A DNA stretch of 64,000 bases, from assembly GCA_902705865.1 (NCBI GenBank), contig CACSIO010000001.1, forward strand, positions 480,723 through 544,722. Reading direction: 5' to 3'. This stretch comes from BD1-7 clade bacterium. GTDB taxonomy: Bacteria > Pseudomonadota > Gammaproteobacteria > Pseudomonadales > DT-91. Position 1 is the stretch's first letter; every line of letters starts with the position of its first letter. The notes below the pieces were generated by a model, which searched no databases, had not been told where the DNA came from, and saw nothing but the letters and a program-made list of their open reading frames with translations. Shown here piece after piece: positions 33,629 through 42,985 of the stretch. The position numbers and the translations under genes were made by a program.

Positions 33629-35038
33629 TTAGTATTCGTTTTGATAAGCGTCGGCAGCGAGGTTGTCGAAACGGGTGTAACGACCGATAAATGCGAGCCT
33701 GACCGTATCCGTTGGACCACTCCGGTGTTTGCCGATGATGATCTCTGCTTGGCCTTTGGCCGGGCTGTCTTCATCGTAAACCTCATCCCGATATATAAAC
33801 ATGATGATATCGGCATCCTGCTCGATGGCACCAGATTCCCGCAGATCAGACATAACCGGGCGTTTGTTGGGGCGTTGTTCGAGTGATCGGTTCAGCTGTG
33901 ATAGGGCGATGACGGGGCAGTTGAATTCTTTGGCGAGGCCTTTCAATGACCGTGAAATCTCTGAAATTTCGGCAGTACGGCCTTCAGAACGGCCTGATAC
34001 GGTCATTAGCTGCAGGTAGTCGATCATAACAAGGCCGATTTCACCGTCGTGGTCACGGGCGATACGGCGTGTACGCGAGCGAACTTCCGTCGGTGTTAGC
34101 GCCGGGGTGTCATCAATGTAAAGCGGTTTGTCTTTGAGTTTCTGTACTGCTGCTGACAACTTTGGCCAATCATCATCCTGAAGATTACCGCGTTTGATGT
34201 CGCCCTGATCGATCCGACCTGCGGCGGAGAGCAAACGTAACATCAGCTGTTCACCTGACATCTCCATGCTGAAAACGATAGCAGGTTTAGGCGGATCATT
34301 TTTAAAGATGGCGGCTTCAACGAGGTTCATTGCAAAAGTGGTTTTACCCATGGCCGGTCGAGCTGCAACAATAATCAGGTCGGTTTTGTGTAAGCCATTG
34401 GTGAGCTTGTCGAGGTCGGCAAAACCGGAGGACAGACCCGACAGCATGCCTTGGTTGGCAACCAGGTTTTCAATGTTCTCGACTGTGTTTTTTAGTATCG
34501 GGTTAACGGAACGCGGGCCGCCGTCATTGGCGCGGTTTTCAGTAATCGCGTTCAGCTCACGCTCAGTCTCGGCAATGATGTCATCAGCCGCACGACCTTC
34601 CGGATTGCGGGTGATGTCGTCAATGTGATTTGAGAGCAGCAGTAATTTGCGGCTGACGGACTTTTCCTGAACGACTTTAGCGTAGGCTCGGATGTTAGCG
34701 GCACTGGGGGTGTTGTGCGCTAATTCGGCAAGATAAGCGAGGCCGCCGGTGCTTTCAAGTGCGTCGTGTGTTTGCAGGCGATCAGCCAGTGTAACGACGT
34801 CAATCGGGTGTTCGGATTCGACGAGCGACACCATCGCCTGAAATAGTTGGCGATGCTCTTTACGGTAGAAATCTTCACTGGTAATTAGGTCGGCTACATC
34901 GTCCCAACGATCATTAGCAATTAACAGGCCGCCGATAACGGCTTGTTCTGCTTCCATAGAATGCGGTGGCAGCAGGGTCTGCAGATCCAGTTCTTCTTCA
35001 AATTGCGATGGTGGTGATAAGGGTTCTGCGTTTTCCAT
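33629..35038 (-). CDS. dnaB: Replicative DNA helicase DnaB
   Basis: The 469-residue helicase has the N-terminal collar domain (LPPHSMEAEQAVIGGLL, HRQLFQAMVSL) and the RecA-like C-terminal half with Walker A ARPAMGKTTFAMN, IDYLQLM, SQLNRSLEQRPNKRP, SDLRESGAIEQDADIIMFIYRDE. It unwinds DNA ahead of the replication fork as a hexamer. It follows rplI on the same strand after a terminator, the order seen across gammaproteobacteria. The family's usual alr gene after dnaB is absent here; a CYTH gene follows instead. Confidence 0.97.
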   Translation of the reverse strand: MENAEPLSPPSQFEEELDLQTLLPPHSMEAEQAVIGGLLIANDRWDDVADLITSEDFYRKEHRQLFQAMVSLVESEHPIDVVTLADRLQTHDALESTGGLAYLAELAHNTPSAANIRAYAKVVQEKSVSRKLLLLSNHIDDITRNPEGRAADDIIAETERELNAITENRANDGGPRSVNPILKNTVENIENLVANQGMLSGLSSGFADLDKLTNGLHKTDLIIVAARPAMGKTTFAMNLVEAAIFKNDPPKPAIVFSMEMSGEQLMLRLLSAAGRIDQGDIKRGNLQDDDWPKLSAAVQKLKDKPLYIDDTPALTPTEVRSRTRRIARDHDGEIGLVMIDYLQLMTVSGRSEGRTAEISEISRSLKGLAKEFNCPVIALSQLNRSLEQRPNKRPVMSDLRESGAIEQDADIIMFIYRDEVYDEDSPAKGQAEIIIGKHRSGPTDTVRLAFIGRYTRFDNLAADAYQNEY

Positions 35039-35144
35039 GGAAGGGTTTCAACTGGCAATATTAAACAACAGGTTGACGATGGGCTGGTATCAAAGCCTAG
35101 AGGAAAGCCATCTGACGGGCAAGAAGAAGTTGCCACAGGGAGGG

Positions 35145-35184
35145 AAAAACAAAAAAGCGAACGCGAGGCCATAAGCCTCGCGTT
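35145..35184 (-). terminator. Rho-independent terminator after rplI
   Basis: AACGCGAGGC and GCCTCGCGTT form a ten-base stem (35160-35184); on the minus strand it is followed by CGC and a U-rich run (TTTTTTGTTTTT). It ends the rpsF-rpsR-DUF2232-rplI message before dnaB. Confidence 0.88.
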
Positions 35185-35212
35185 GCCGACAGGTGAACTG
35201 TTTCGTCAGTGC

Positions 35213-35659
35213 TTATTCAGCAACAACGATAACAGTAACAACAACAGTTACATCGCTGTGTAACTGAACTGCGATTTCGTATTCACCTGTTTCGCGGATA
35301 ACGCCTTCTGGCATGCGAACTTCAGCTTTAGCAACTTCAGCACCAGCTGCAGTGATCGCATCAGCGATGTCACGTGTGCCGATAGAACCGAACAGCTTGC
35401 CTTCGTCACCAGCATTGGTTTCGATGCTGATTTTCAGATCTCTCAATGCAGTTGCGCGTGTCTCTGCAGCAGCCAGCTTTTCAGCTGCAGCTTGCTCAAG
35501 ACCAGCACGACGTGCATCAAAGGTTTCAACATTGGCTTTGGTTGCAGGAACCGCTTTGCCAAATGGGATCAAGTAGTTGCGGCCGTAGCCAGCTTTTACG
35601 CTTACCTGGTCGCCAAGCTCACCCAGCTTGCCAACTTTTTCCAACAAAATAACGTCCAT
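35213..35659 (-). CDS. rplI: Ribosomal protein bL9
   Basis: The 148-residue protein shows the bL9 signature: [32 protein letters not shown] at the N-terminus, a long central helix (residues about 45-75, Ala/Glu/Leu-rich) and the C-terminal [13 protein letters not shown] domain. It binds 23S rRNA on the large subunit. It is the last gene before the terminator in the rpsF operon. Confidence 0.97.
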   Translation of the reverse strand: MDVILLEKVGKLGELGDQVSVKAGYGRNYLIPFGKAVPATKANVETFDARRAGLEQAAAEKLAAAETRATALRDLKISIETNAGDEGKLFGSIGTRDIADAITAAGAEVAKAEVRMPEGVIRETGEYEIAVQLHSDVTVVVTVIVVAE

Positions 35660-35686
35660 AACGTCACCTCTTACCTGTCTAATTTT

Positions 35687-36559
35687 TTACGTTCTGCGGG
35701 TTCTGCTGCGAAAATCGGCGATACTGTCGATAATTCCAACAAGTACCAAGATCATTTTCAACGGATCCCATAACGTCAGTACGATATAAAATAATACGTA
35801 CCACGGAATTGCGATTTTCTTCTCAAGCGCAAACGCATGAAACAGGGCAACACCGGCAATCAGAAATGGAAAAAACGCGATCCAGATCCAAGTCAGGTAC
35901 TGCTCACCAAGATTCATCAGAACCCCGGCCAGTAACAAGAAGCCAATAGACTCAACACGGCTAAGTTTCAGTGCGTGAAATTCACGTTGAAACCCTCCCG
36001 GGTTATACAACTTTGCCTGCCACGAACGCCCGAGTATGACTGCGAAGAAACTGCCGATTAGCGTAAATGTTGCTAACAGGCCGGCAACAAACGGTGTTTC
36101 GATACTATCCGGTAATAGCGCTTTCAGCTCCGGAGCATCTGCCATTTGTTGCTGCGCTTCCTGCATGAAACGTGCGTAAACATCGACATAGCTTTGAAGC
36201 GACGATGTTGCCAGCAGTTCCAATGCGACTGCAGCAACAAGGCTGCAAATCGTCAGGCTTACCAAGCTGTATGACCAGCTGGTCGTGCGTCTCAATATCA
36301 GGCTGGTAATCCAGCTGCTGGTAATGATCAGCAAAGGTACATAACTGTCACTGTATGCTGCCACCGCGATGGTGGGCAGCAGGCCCCAGAACCACAATTG
36401 GGTGCCTTGTTTCTCACCGAGTCGCAATCCCACGAGGGTAACTGCAGCTGCGGCTAATATGCTGCCTGGCCAAAATATTGGACTGGTTGCTATGGCAATC
36501 AGTACAAAGGCCAGCGCTTGATTGCGCCCCCGCATAATCCATTGTGCGAACGGGAGCAT
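35687..36559 (-). CDS. DUF2232 membrane protein
   Basis: The 290-residue protein has about eight hydrophobic helices (from residue 14 to 270) and the DUF2232 features PFAQWIMRGRNQALAFVLIAI at the start and a GxxYNPGGFQxEFHxLRxxR-like block (LYNPGGFQREFHALKLSR). It always sits between rpsR and rplI in Pseudomonas-type gammaproteobacteria. The function is not known. It starts nine bases after rpsR and ends 28 before rplI. Confidence 0.85.
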   Translation of the reverse strand: MLPFAQWIMRGRNQALAFVLIAIATSPIFWPGSILAAAAVTLVGLRLGEKQGTQLWFWGLLPTIAVAAYSDSYVPLLIITSSWITSLILRRTTSWSYSLVSLTICSLVAAVALELLATSSLQSYVDVYARFMQEAQQQMADAPELKALLPDSIETPFVAGLLATFTLIGSFFAVILGRSWQAKLYNPGGFQREFHALKLSRVESIGFLLLAGVLMNLGEQYLTWIWIAFFPFLIAGVALFHAFALEKKIAIPWYVLFYIVLTLWDPLKMILVLVGIIDSIADFRSRTRRT

Positions 36560-36567
36560 CTAGCGAA

Positions 36568-36795
36568 TCAGTCGTGCTGATCAGTGTACGGCAGCAGAGC
36601 CAGGTAGCGGGCACGCTTGATAGCAGTTGCCAGCTGACGCTGATACTTGGCATTGGTGCCAGTAATGCGGCTCGGTACGATCTTGCCAGTTTCTGAAACG
36701 TAAGCTTTCAGAGTGTCCAGATCTTTGTAGTCGATTTGTTTAACGCCTTCGGCGGTAAAACGACAAAACTTTCTACGACGGAAAAAACGTGCCAT
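36568..36795 (-). CDS. rpsR: Ribosomal protein bS18
   Basis: The 75-residue protein matches bS18: [66 protein letters not shown] (read in overlapping parts, residues 27-70). It pairs with bS6 on the 30S platform. It lies 14 bases after rpsF. Confidence 0.98.
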   Translation of the reverse strand: MARFFRRRKFCRFTAEGVKQIDYKDLDTLKAYVSETGKIVPSRITGTNAKYQRQLATAIKRARYLALLPYTDQHD

Positions 36796-36809
36796 CTGTA
36801 ACTCCTCGC

Positions 36810-37265
36810 TTATTCTTCAGTGGACTCAGCTGCGTCATCTGCTTTTTCAGATGTCGCTTCTTCAGTCGGTGCTTCTTCTGCCTTAGCTTCTTCTCTAGGC
36901 GGGCGAGAATCCTGAGAGCGACGCTGTTCGCGGCTTTCTTTCTCTTTTTCCATTTTCAGAATCGGCGACTCTTCAGTCACAGGCTCGTCAGTACGGATAA
37001 CAATGTTACGCAGAACAGCGTCGTTGTAACGGAAGTTAGTTGCCAGCTCGTCGTAAGCAGCTTGAGACATTTCAACGTTCATCAGCACGTAGTGTGCTTT
37101 ATGAATCTTGTTGATCGGGTAAGCCAGTTGGCGGCGGCCCCAGTCTTCTAAGCGATGTACTGCACCGCCGTCGGCATTGATTGTCGCTGTGTAGCGTTCA
37201 ACCATGCTAGGAACTTGTTCGCTTTGATCCGGATGGACCAGAAATACGATTTCATAATGACGCAT
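36810..37265 (-). CDS. rpsF: Ribosomal protein bS6 with an acidic tail
   Basis: The 151-residue protein has the bS6 core in residues 1-100 ([59 protein letters not shown]) and then a 45-residue, Glu/Ala/Ser-rich tail ([20 protein letters not shown] and onwards) that is longer than in E. coli, where RimK adds glutamates. The ATG has AAAGGAG ten bases upstream. It starts the operon behind the promoter at 37386-37414. Confidence 0.97.
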   Translation of the reverse strand: MRHYEIVFLVHPDQSEQVPSMVERYTATINADGGAVHRLEDWGRRQLAYPINKIHKAHYVLMNVEMSQAAYDELATNFRYNDAVLRNIVIRTDEPVTEESPILKMEKEKESREQRRSQDSRPPREEAKAEEAPTEEATSEKADDAAESTEE

Positions 37266-37385
37266 AAGTTATGATCTCCTTTAGGGTTTGCCTTCTATGT
37301 ATGCGTACACAGTAAGGTAAGGAGTTAATGTTCTACCTAAGCGGCTGCGGCAAGCCACAAACGCCAGGCAAATTTAAGGCCGCAC

Positions 37386-37414
37386 ATATTAGTGGTATGC
37401 TGGTTAATATGCAA
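37386..37414 (-). promoter_or_regulatory. Sigma-70 promoter of the rpsF operon
   Basis: On the minus strand TTGCAT (37409-37414) and TAATAT (37386-37391) are exactly 17 bases apart, about 120 bases before the rpsF start. The leader between it and rpsF has a G+C-rich hairpin-forming stretch (GGCTTGCCGCAGCC) that could be the bS6:bS18 feedback site; that is untested. Confidence 0.65.
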
Positions 37415-37483
37415 GCAGTTTTGGTAGTGGCGAAAGCAGGGTTTCTGCCCCATGAGTGGTAGGTGTCACGAGGCGGAGGAGCA

Positions 37484-38209
37484 TTAACGGCGTTGGCGTA
37501 CCATTTCAAACAGACACACCCCAGTTGCCACAGAGACATTGAGGCTGGATACAGTGCCTGCCATTGGTAATTTGGCCAGGTAATCACAAGACTCGCGAGT
37601 CAGTCGGCGCATGCCGTCACCTTCTGCGCCCATGACCAGTGCCATCGGGCCGGTCAGATCCATATCGTAAATCTCTTGTTCCGCTTCACCCGCGGTACCG
37701 ACAATCCAAATGCCGCGCTGTTTCAGTTGTTCAAGTGTACGTGCGAGGTTGGTCACAGGGTAGCTGGGTATGACTTCAGCGGCACCGCAGGCGACTTTAC
37801 GAACAGTCGCGTTGAGGCCAGCAGACTTATCCTTTGGGTAAATAACAGCATGAACACCCGCAGCATCGGCAGTTCGTAGGCAGGCGCCGAGATTGTGAGG
37901 ATCTGTAACGCCATCAAGTATGAGTAGTAGGGCGGGTTCTGACAGTGTATCTAGCAGATCTTCAAGGGGTAGTTGTTGCTGCTCTTTGACTTCAATCACG
38001 ATACCCTGATGGCGATCAGAGTCGGCTTTTTGATCCAGTTGGCTGCGTGCTGCCGGCTGACAACTAATTTGATAATCTTGAGCCATGGTAAGCAAGCGTT
38101 GTAGGCGCTGGTCCTGACGCTTTTTGTCGTACCAGAGTACGATGACACTGCTACTTTGATGTTTCAGCACACTTTGTACAGCATGCAGACCATAGACGAT
38201 TTGAGACAC
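37484..38209 (-). CDS. rlmB: 23S rRNA (Gm2251) 2'-O-methyltransferase RlmB
   Basis: The 241-residue SpoU-class enzyme has the N-terminal L30e-like substrate domain ([11 protein letters not shown]) and the deep trefoil-knot catalytic part: [48 protein letters not shown] and [21 protein letters not shown], which are the three SpoU motifs. It methylates G2251 in the P loop of 23S rRNA. The start is GTG with GGAG seven bases upstream. It lies 35 bases after rnr, one operon as in other gammaproteobacteria. Confidence 0.96.
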   Translation of the reverse strand: MSQIVYGLHAVQSVLKHQSSSVIVLWYDKKRQDQRLQRLLTMAQDYQISCQPAARSQLDQKADSDRHQGIVIEVKEQQQLPLEDLLDTLSEPALLLILDGVTDPHNLGACLRTADAAGVHAVIYPKDKSAGLNATVRKVACGAAEVIPSYPVTNLARTLEQLKQRGIWIVGTAGEAEQEIYDMDLTGPMALVMGAEGDGMRRLTRESCDYLAKLPMAGTVSSLNVSVATGVCLFEMVRQRR

Positions 38210-38244
38210 AGAAGCTCCGCGTAATTCAACGACGACGCAGGCGC

Positions 38245-40746
38245 TTAGCGCGCACGTCGTTTAGGTTTCTTGGTAGAATTCTTGGCGGTGGATTTTACGC
38301 GGGATTCATGCTTCTTTTTAGTCTTTTTGGCGGGTTTCGCTTTTTTCCCTTTTTTGTCGGCACCTTTGCTTTTGTTTTTTTGCTCAGAGGTGTTGCTGCG
38401 GGTATCGGCTTTGTTTCGTGCCGAACGGCTGTCTTTACCGCCGCGCGAAGGTCGTTTGCTAGGTTTGCGGAGGCCCGCATTGGCGCTACTGCGTTTGTTT
38501 TGAATGCGAGTCTGATCACCATCGGCAAGCGTCAAATGAACACGGCGTTCATCAAGCTCTATTCGGGATACCACGACATCCAATCGGTCTCCGATGTGAA
38601 ATACACGTCGGGTGCGTTCGCCAATAAGGCGCTGCTTGGCAGCTTCAAAGGTAAAGAAGTCTGCGCCTAATTGGCTGATATGGACCATACCTTCGGCGTA
38701 GAGGTCATCCAGCTCAACAAAGAAGCCAAATCCGGCAACACCTGTAATAGTGCCAGTGAAGCGCGCGCCTAGGTGCTCTTGCAAGTATTCACATTTAAGC
38801 CATGCCATTACGTCCCGAGTTGCATCATCCGCCCGGCGCTCTGTCATGGAGGTATGTTCACCCAGAGCCAATAAGGCTGCCATGTCGTAAGGGTAAATGG
38901 CGTTTTTCTTCAGTGGTTTACGGCCATCAACACGTTTGACGTGTTTGCTTTCAATCTCACTGCGAATCACTGATCGGATAGCGCGATGCACGAGCAAATC
39001 CGGGTAGCGACGAATGGGGGATGTAAAGTGGGTATATCCGGGATACGACAATCCGAAGTGACCACGGTTATCCGGATCATAAGACGCTTGGGTCATGGAA
39101 CGTAGCATCATGGTTTGCACGATCTTGGTGTCTTCACGGCCTTTTAGCTGTGCTGATAGCGTGTAATAGTCTTTCGGATTAGGATCATCGCCACCTTGCA
39201 GCGCCAGGCCACGTTCGCCCAAAAAGTCACGAAGGTTATTGAGCTTTTTCTCGCTCGGGCCGTCATGGACGCGAAACAGGGCTTCCATGTTGTGTTTTTC
39301 AAGAAATCGCGCGGTCGCTACGTTAGCGCACAGCATGCATTCTTCGATTAATTTGTGTGCGTCGTTGCGAACCACAGGCACTATGGCATCGATTTTACGT
39401 TCTGCATTAAAGATGATGCGGGTTTCGGTGGTTTCAAAATCCATCGCGCCGCGTTGTTCCCGTTGTTGGCGCAATGCGTGATACAGGCGATGTAATTCGT
39501 CGATATGTTTCACCAGACCAGCATTGGATGCGCGGATCAAACTATCCGGGTCGTCCTTTTCTGTCAACATTTTGCCGACTTCTGTGTAGGTCAGGCGGGC
39601 ATGCGAATGCATAACAGCTTCGTAAAACTGATAGCCACTTAAACGTCCGTTGGCACTGATGGTCATTTCGCAGACCATACATAGACGATCAACAGCAGGC
39701 TTCAGTGAGCACAAACCGTTGGAGAGTTTTTCGGGCAACATGGGAATAACACGTTCGGGGAAGTAAACCGATGTGCCGCGAGTGTGTGCTTCGATGTCCA
39801 GCGGTGAATTAACGCCGACATAGTGCGACACATCGGCAATCGCTACCCATAGGCGCCAACCGCCGGATTTCTTTTTCTCGCAGTAAACCGCGTCATCAAA
39901 GTCGCGGGCATCCTCGCCATCTATGGTTACCAGCGGCAGTGCGCGCAAATCAATGCGTTGACGCTTTTCATGGTCGGATGGCGCGTCGGCTAATTTGTCT
40001 GCTTGTGCTTGAGCGTCTTCGGGAAACACATAAGGAATGCCGAAGCTACGGGTGGCGATGTCGATTTCCATGCCCGGATCAAGGGTGTTGCCAAGCACTT
40101 CGGTAATCACACCTAAAGGCGGCTTTTTGCGCTCAGGTTGGCGAGTAATGCTAACCACTACGATTTGTTGGTGTTCGACGGCGATACCGTGGTGTTGCTC
40201 GATATAAACGGTGTGCTGAATTTTCGGGTTATCCGGAATCACACGCATGTTGTCACCTTCGATGATGACTTTGCCGATCACGGTTTCGGTATGGCGTTCG
40301 GTAACTTCCAGGATTTCACCTTCGAGCTTACCTGAGGATTTTGTATGCGTAACAATGACGCTGGCTTTATCGCCATCGAAGACTTTGCGCATTTCGCGAA
40401 AGCTGAGATAAATGTCTTCGGTGCCGTCGTCTGGGTGTAAAAAGCCGAAGCCATCTTTGTGGGCGATGACTTTGCCGTTGATCGCATTTTCAGTATCACG
40501 CAAATCGTACTGGCTGCGACGGTTTTGTATAAGTTGGTTGTCTCGAATCATTGCACCGAGTCGGCGACGCAGGGCTTCTTCCTGTTCAAAATCAACGCCG
40601 AGGATTTGGCAAAGTTTGCCGAGTGATAAAGGTCGGCCAGCTTCTCGAATGGTTGCGAGGATGAGTTCGCGGCTGGCGATAGGGGAGTCGTATTTGGCCG
40701 CTTCACGTGCGGCGAAAGGATCACGGTTCCTTGAATTTTTCTTCAT
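38245..40746 (-). CDS. rnr: Ribonuclease R
   Basis: The 833-residue exoribonuclease has a winged-helix N-terminus (residues 25-85), two cold-shock domains ([19 protein letters not shown]), the RNB catalytic block ([20 protein letters not shown], with the Asp cluster that binds Mg2+; [15 protein letters not shown]) and an S1 domain ([27 protein letters not shown]). It degrades structured RNA 3' to 5'. A long Lys/Arg/Ser-rich tail of about 85 residues follows residue 745, as in many RNase R proteins. It heads the rnr-rlmB unit. Confidence 0.96.
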   Translation of the reverse strand: MKKNSRNRDPFAAREAAKYDSPIASRELILATIREAGRPLSLGKLCQILGVDFEQEEALRRRLGAMIRDNQLIQNRRSQYDLRDTENAINGKVIAHKDGFGFLHPDDGTEDIYLSFREMRKVFDGDKASVIVTHTKSSGKLEGEILEVTERHTETVIGKVIIEGDNMRVIPDNPKIQHTVYIEQHHGIAVEHQQIVVVSITRQPERKKPPLGVITEVLGNTLDPGMEIDIATRSFGIPYVFPEDAQAQADKLADAPSDHEKRQRIDLRALPLVTIDGEDARDFDDAVYCEKKKSGGWRLWVAIADVSHYVGVNSPLDIEAHTRGTSVYFPERVIPMLPEKLSNGLCSLKPAVDRLCMVCEMTISANGRLSGYQFYEAVMHSHARLTYTEVGKMLTEKDDPDSLIRASNAGLVKHIDELHRLYHALRQQREQRGAMDFETTETRIIFNAERKIDAIVPVVRNDAHKLIEECMLCANVATARFLEKHNMEALFRVHDGPSEKKLNNLRDFLGERGLALQGGDDPNPKDYYTLSAQLKGREDTKIVQTMMLRSMTQASYDPDNRGHFGLSYPGYTHFTSPIRRYPDLLVHRAIRSVIRSEIESKHVKRVDGRKPLKKNAIYPYDMAALLALGEHTSMTERRADDATRDVMAWLKCEYLQEHLGARFTGTITGVAGFGFFVELDDLYAEGMVHISQLGADFFTFEAAKQRLIGERTRRVFHIGDRLDVVVSRIELDERRVHLTLADGDQTRIQNKRSSANAGLRKPSKRPSRGGKDSRSARNKADTRSNTSEQKNKSKGADKKGKKAKPAKKTKKKHESRVKSTAKNSTKKPKRRAR

Positions 40747-41081
40747 GTATACCTTTTAGGTTATTGATGTTTGACTGCATTTACGTGGTTTTTCCATTAA
40801 TAAGTGAACCATAGCAGGTGATTATTTTGTCGATGCACGATCGTCCAAAATTCGTCTGTTTCCTGATGCAGTGGCTGTAGTCTGCGTGATTCAGATGAAA
40901 AAATCACGCGACATTGGCGTATTTGACTGCCGATATGCGATTTTGACGTATTTTGGTGCGGTTCTTTTAACGATTGAGTGTGTCTAGAGGCGATAGATCG
41001 GTGAAATGGCGCTTAATGGTCGGAAGCGACGGTGTACAAAAGGAGAGTGTAAAGGGAGGGATGTGTGTTCAGGGGCGGCGA
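40747..41081 (-). other. Intergenic region upstream of rnr
   Basis: These 335 bases hold no convincing gene or tRNA. An inverted repeat with arms GCGTGATT and AATCACGC (40884-40909, ten-base loop) is the only clear structure and could end the leftward hypothetical gene at 41082. A plausible rnr promoter lies in the A+T-rich part near 40760-40830, but I cannot assign it exactly. Confidence 0.4.
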
Positions 41082-41351
41082 TTAACTCGCCTCTGAAGCA
41101 CCTGCAATTAGTTGGCAACCTTCGATAAACTGCGTCAACTGTGCGTCATCCGGCCACTCTGCCTGTTCGACAAAATACAGCAGTGCATATTCAGCATCAG
41201 AGCGGGCGTCGAACGGACCAACATCAAGACCCTCGCGAGTGCGGAAAAACCAACGGCCGTCAGTTTCCACAAAACGATCGGTGCGGGCTTGTTTTTTGCC
41301 CGATGATTTTTGTTCGCCGGACCGGGCTTTCTTAAGTAATTTTGATAGCAT
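41082..41351 (-). CDS. Small conserved hypothetical protein (DUF6316-like)
   Basis: The 89-residue protein has a basic N-terminus (LSKLLKKARSGEQKSSGKKQ) and then a compact domain with FVETDGRWFFRTREGLDVGPFDARSDAEYAL and FVEQAEWPDDAQLTQFI. It looks like a family I know as DUF6316 in gammaproteobacteria, with a tryptophan/aromatic RxGxxxGPF core. No signal or membrane segment is seen. It is a lone gene next to the gene-poor island at 41352-42416. Confidence 0.65.
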   Translation of the reverse strand: MLSKLLKKARSGEQKSSGKKQARTDRFVETDGRWFFRTREGLDVGPFDARSDAEYALLYFVEQAEWPDDAQLTQFIEGCQLIAGASEAS

Positions 41352-41881
41352 CTTTTCTTATTACTTATTTATAGGCACGTATGGCGCCATTGGGTGCGAT
41401 AGTGAAATACAAAAAGTGCGATCGATTTTTATGTGTATATAGAACGATTTAGCACGTTTTATCATTTTTTGTTATTGAGATGGTTTATTTACGCGTTTGG
41501 CACATGCTGTGATGCCTCGACAGTACCTCGTGTACCGGTGTAAACCAATCCCGTGTGGCTTTCTAATTGTAACGAAAATTCTTTGCTGGGGGGTTAAAAA
41601 AACACTTTATATCTCAAAAGGATATATGTTTATAACGGATTTTTTGACCAATAAATCGGCGTAAAGCCAGAGAGCAAAGGCTTCTCAGTGCAAGTGTTAG
41701 TGTGATGTGTTTCACGCTTGCATATAACTTTTAGTTTTAAATAGGGTTCTTCTTGGCGTATTTTTGGTGATTGGTGGCAGTTTCGACCAAAGAGGTGTTT
41801 GGTCAAGCTTTGAACGCGGCTGACATGTTTGGGCTTTTCACCGAGAAAACGATGCACAAAATAAAATGACCAAACTCTTCT
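41352..41881. other. A+T-rich gene-poor stretch
   Basis: About 530 bases without a frame I would support: every frame present is short and has no ribosome site or recognisable residues. The base composition is clearly richer in A+T than in the flanking genes, with several A and T runs. Together with the LysR relic and the repeat that follow, it looks like an eroding or insertion-prone segment. Confidence 0.45.
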
Positions 41882-42269
41882 TTAATGCCGCTCTAAAATA
41901 TGTACCAAGTCGCCTTCCGTTATAGTGCTTTGCTTACAGAAATTAGGGAGGAGTGCCACTCTCGTATGAGGTTTTGCCAAGGCGGTGGCTGTTGGTAGTA
42001 CATTGATAGGGTTATTAAGCGGGTGGTTGAGAGTTCTTTGAACGGCTGTTGTTTTTGCCATGGGTCGGCAATCGGCTGGTATTCCCCAAAGCCGGATACT
42101 GTAGCTTGAGTAGTTTGGCTCGGCAGAGATACATTGGATTCGCACAAAAAACCTCTGTGGAGGTGCCAATCAGAATGGCTCGATAGTTGTTATTGCGGAG
42201 ATCGCCGGTGTCGACTGTATTCAGTCCATCGACCACTTGTTCTTGTCGTAGCTTGGTGCGTTCAAGAAG
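41882..42269 (-). pseudogene. Frameshifted remnant of a LysR-family regulator (effector-binding part)
   Basis: Two overlapping minus-strand frames together read as the C-terminal half of a LysR regulator. The first (42269 down to about 42150) gives LRQEQVVDGLN and then GDLRNNNYRAILIGTSTEVF followed by CANPMYL, the counterpart of the family's 'GxLxDSSLxARxLG...xxCASPxYL'. The second (about 42147 to 41882) gives NNPINVL, then TRVALLPNFCKQSTITEGDL with VHILERH, the family's 'GIALLPxF...GxLVxvL' end. At least one frameshift and small deletions separate them, and no helix-turn-helix part exists upstream, where the palindrome and the hexamer repeat begin. It is non-functional as a regulator. Confidence 0.6.
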
Positions 42270-42296
42270 CTATTCGCTGAGTGCCGTCGTTTATTT

Positions 42297-42318
42297 CTGG
42301 TCAGCAATTGCTGACCAG
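42297..42318. repeat. Perfect 22-bp palindrome
   Basis: CTGGTCAGCAA is followed directly by its reverse complement. It lies 11 bases before the CTCAGT repeat and just upstream of the broken end of the LysR remnant. It could be an operator, a recombination or insertion scar, or a hairpin in RNA. Confidence 0.7.
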
Positions 42319-42329
42319 CGGATGATTTT

Positions 42330-42407
42330 CTCAGTCTCAGTCTCAGTCTCAGTCTCAGTCTCAGTCTCAGTCTCAGTCTCAGTCTCAGTCTCAGTCTCAG
42401 TCTCAGT
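42330..42407. repeat. Thirteen tandem copies of CTCAGT
   Basis: The unit CTCAGT repeats 13 times without a change over 78 bases, then ends in TAAG. It sits in the space between the stop of the hypothetical gene at 42417 and the LysR remnant. Being six bases long it does not shift a reading frame. Perfect copies mean recent expansion by slippage; the copy number may vary between cells, and assembly could also miscount it. Confidence 0.95.
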
Positions 42408-42416
42408 TAAGTGGCT

Positions 42417-42788
42417 TTATGCCGCCCGAACAAAATAACGAACAGGCTGACAGCGGCCATATCGATCTATCGCCGGGGCCTTTAATATGGCGACAACGTT
42501 GTTTCGATTGTCGTAAAGATAGGTCGCTGTTTGGCGATTTTTGATCTTATTGCCACCAAAAGTGCGCACGATATCCTGAAATGACGAATGAGTAACTTGT
42601 TGAAAGCCATCATCGCTGGATGTGGCTCGCTTGGGTTGTTCAACTGACGTGTTGTTGGTTGCTGGCGTGTGTTGAGCAATGCTCTGTGCCATGTCTTGGA
42701 TGACGCTCTGAAGTGCTTGTAACCAACCGCTTTGATGAAACGGGGATGGTGCAGATTGGGGCATTACCTGGGACATTACATGAGACAT
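42417..42788 (-). CDS. Hypothetical protein of unknown family, next to the hexamer repeat
   Basis: The 123-residue product starts with a four-residue repeat, MSHVMSQVMPQ, so that three near-identical GTAATG sites offer three in-frame starts; the first ATG (42788) has GAGG nine bases upstream. The middle is Gln/Ser/Thr-rich and probably flexible; the last 60 residues (HSSFQDIVRTFGGNKIKNRQ, TATYLYDNRNNVVAILKAP, then CQPVRYFVRAA) look like a small alpha/beta domain. I do not recognise it. A frame extension to 42851 uses TTG. The stop is ten bases from the CTCAGT repeat. Confidence 0.5.
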   Translation of the reverse strand: MSHVMSQVMPQSAPSPFHQSGWLQALQSVIQDMAQSIAQHTPATNNTSVEQPKRATSSDDGFQQVTHSSFQDIVRTFGGNKIKNRQTATYLYDNRNNVVAILKAPAIDRYGRCQPVRYFVRAA

Positions 42789-42985
42789 TACACATACCTC
42801 TATTGATGTTTGGAATGCGTTCAGTATATGTATGGATTTACAGTGTTTCAATTATTTTCTGTATTTATATACAGTATTTTGTGGCTGGTGAATTTATGAG
42901 GGCGGGATAGCGGGAATGGATGGCGGGGGCGGTGGCCGCCCCTCAAATAGACTGAAACTAGTTCGGTCTATGGTTATTTCGCAGA

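Noticed and set aside
40747..41081. Possible tRNA gene upstream of rnr
   Set aside because: No T-loop (GTTCGAATC-like) or CCA-ending acceptor stem could be found on either strand.
41630..41857. 75-codon minus-strand frame in the gene-poor island
   Set aside because: No ribosome site and random-looking composition; it also does not continue the LysR relic.
42330..42407. Repeat array as a CRISPR
   Set aside because: The unit is six bases with no spacers and there are no cas genes.
42187..42438. Plus-strand frame with thirteen Ser-Val repeats
   Set aside because: It is the translation of the CTCAGT array plus the antisense of the LysR relic; TTG start, no ribosome site, no family likeness.
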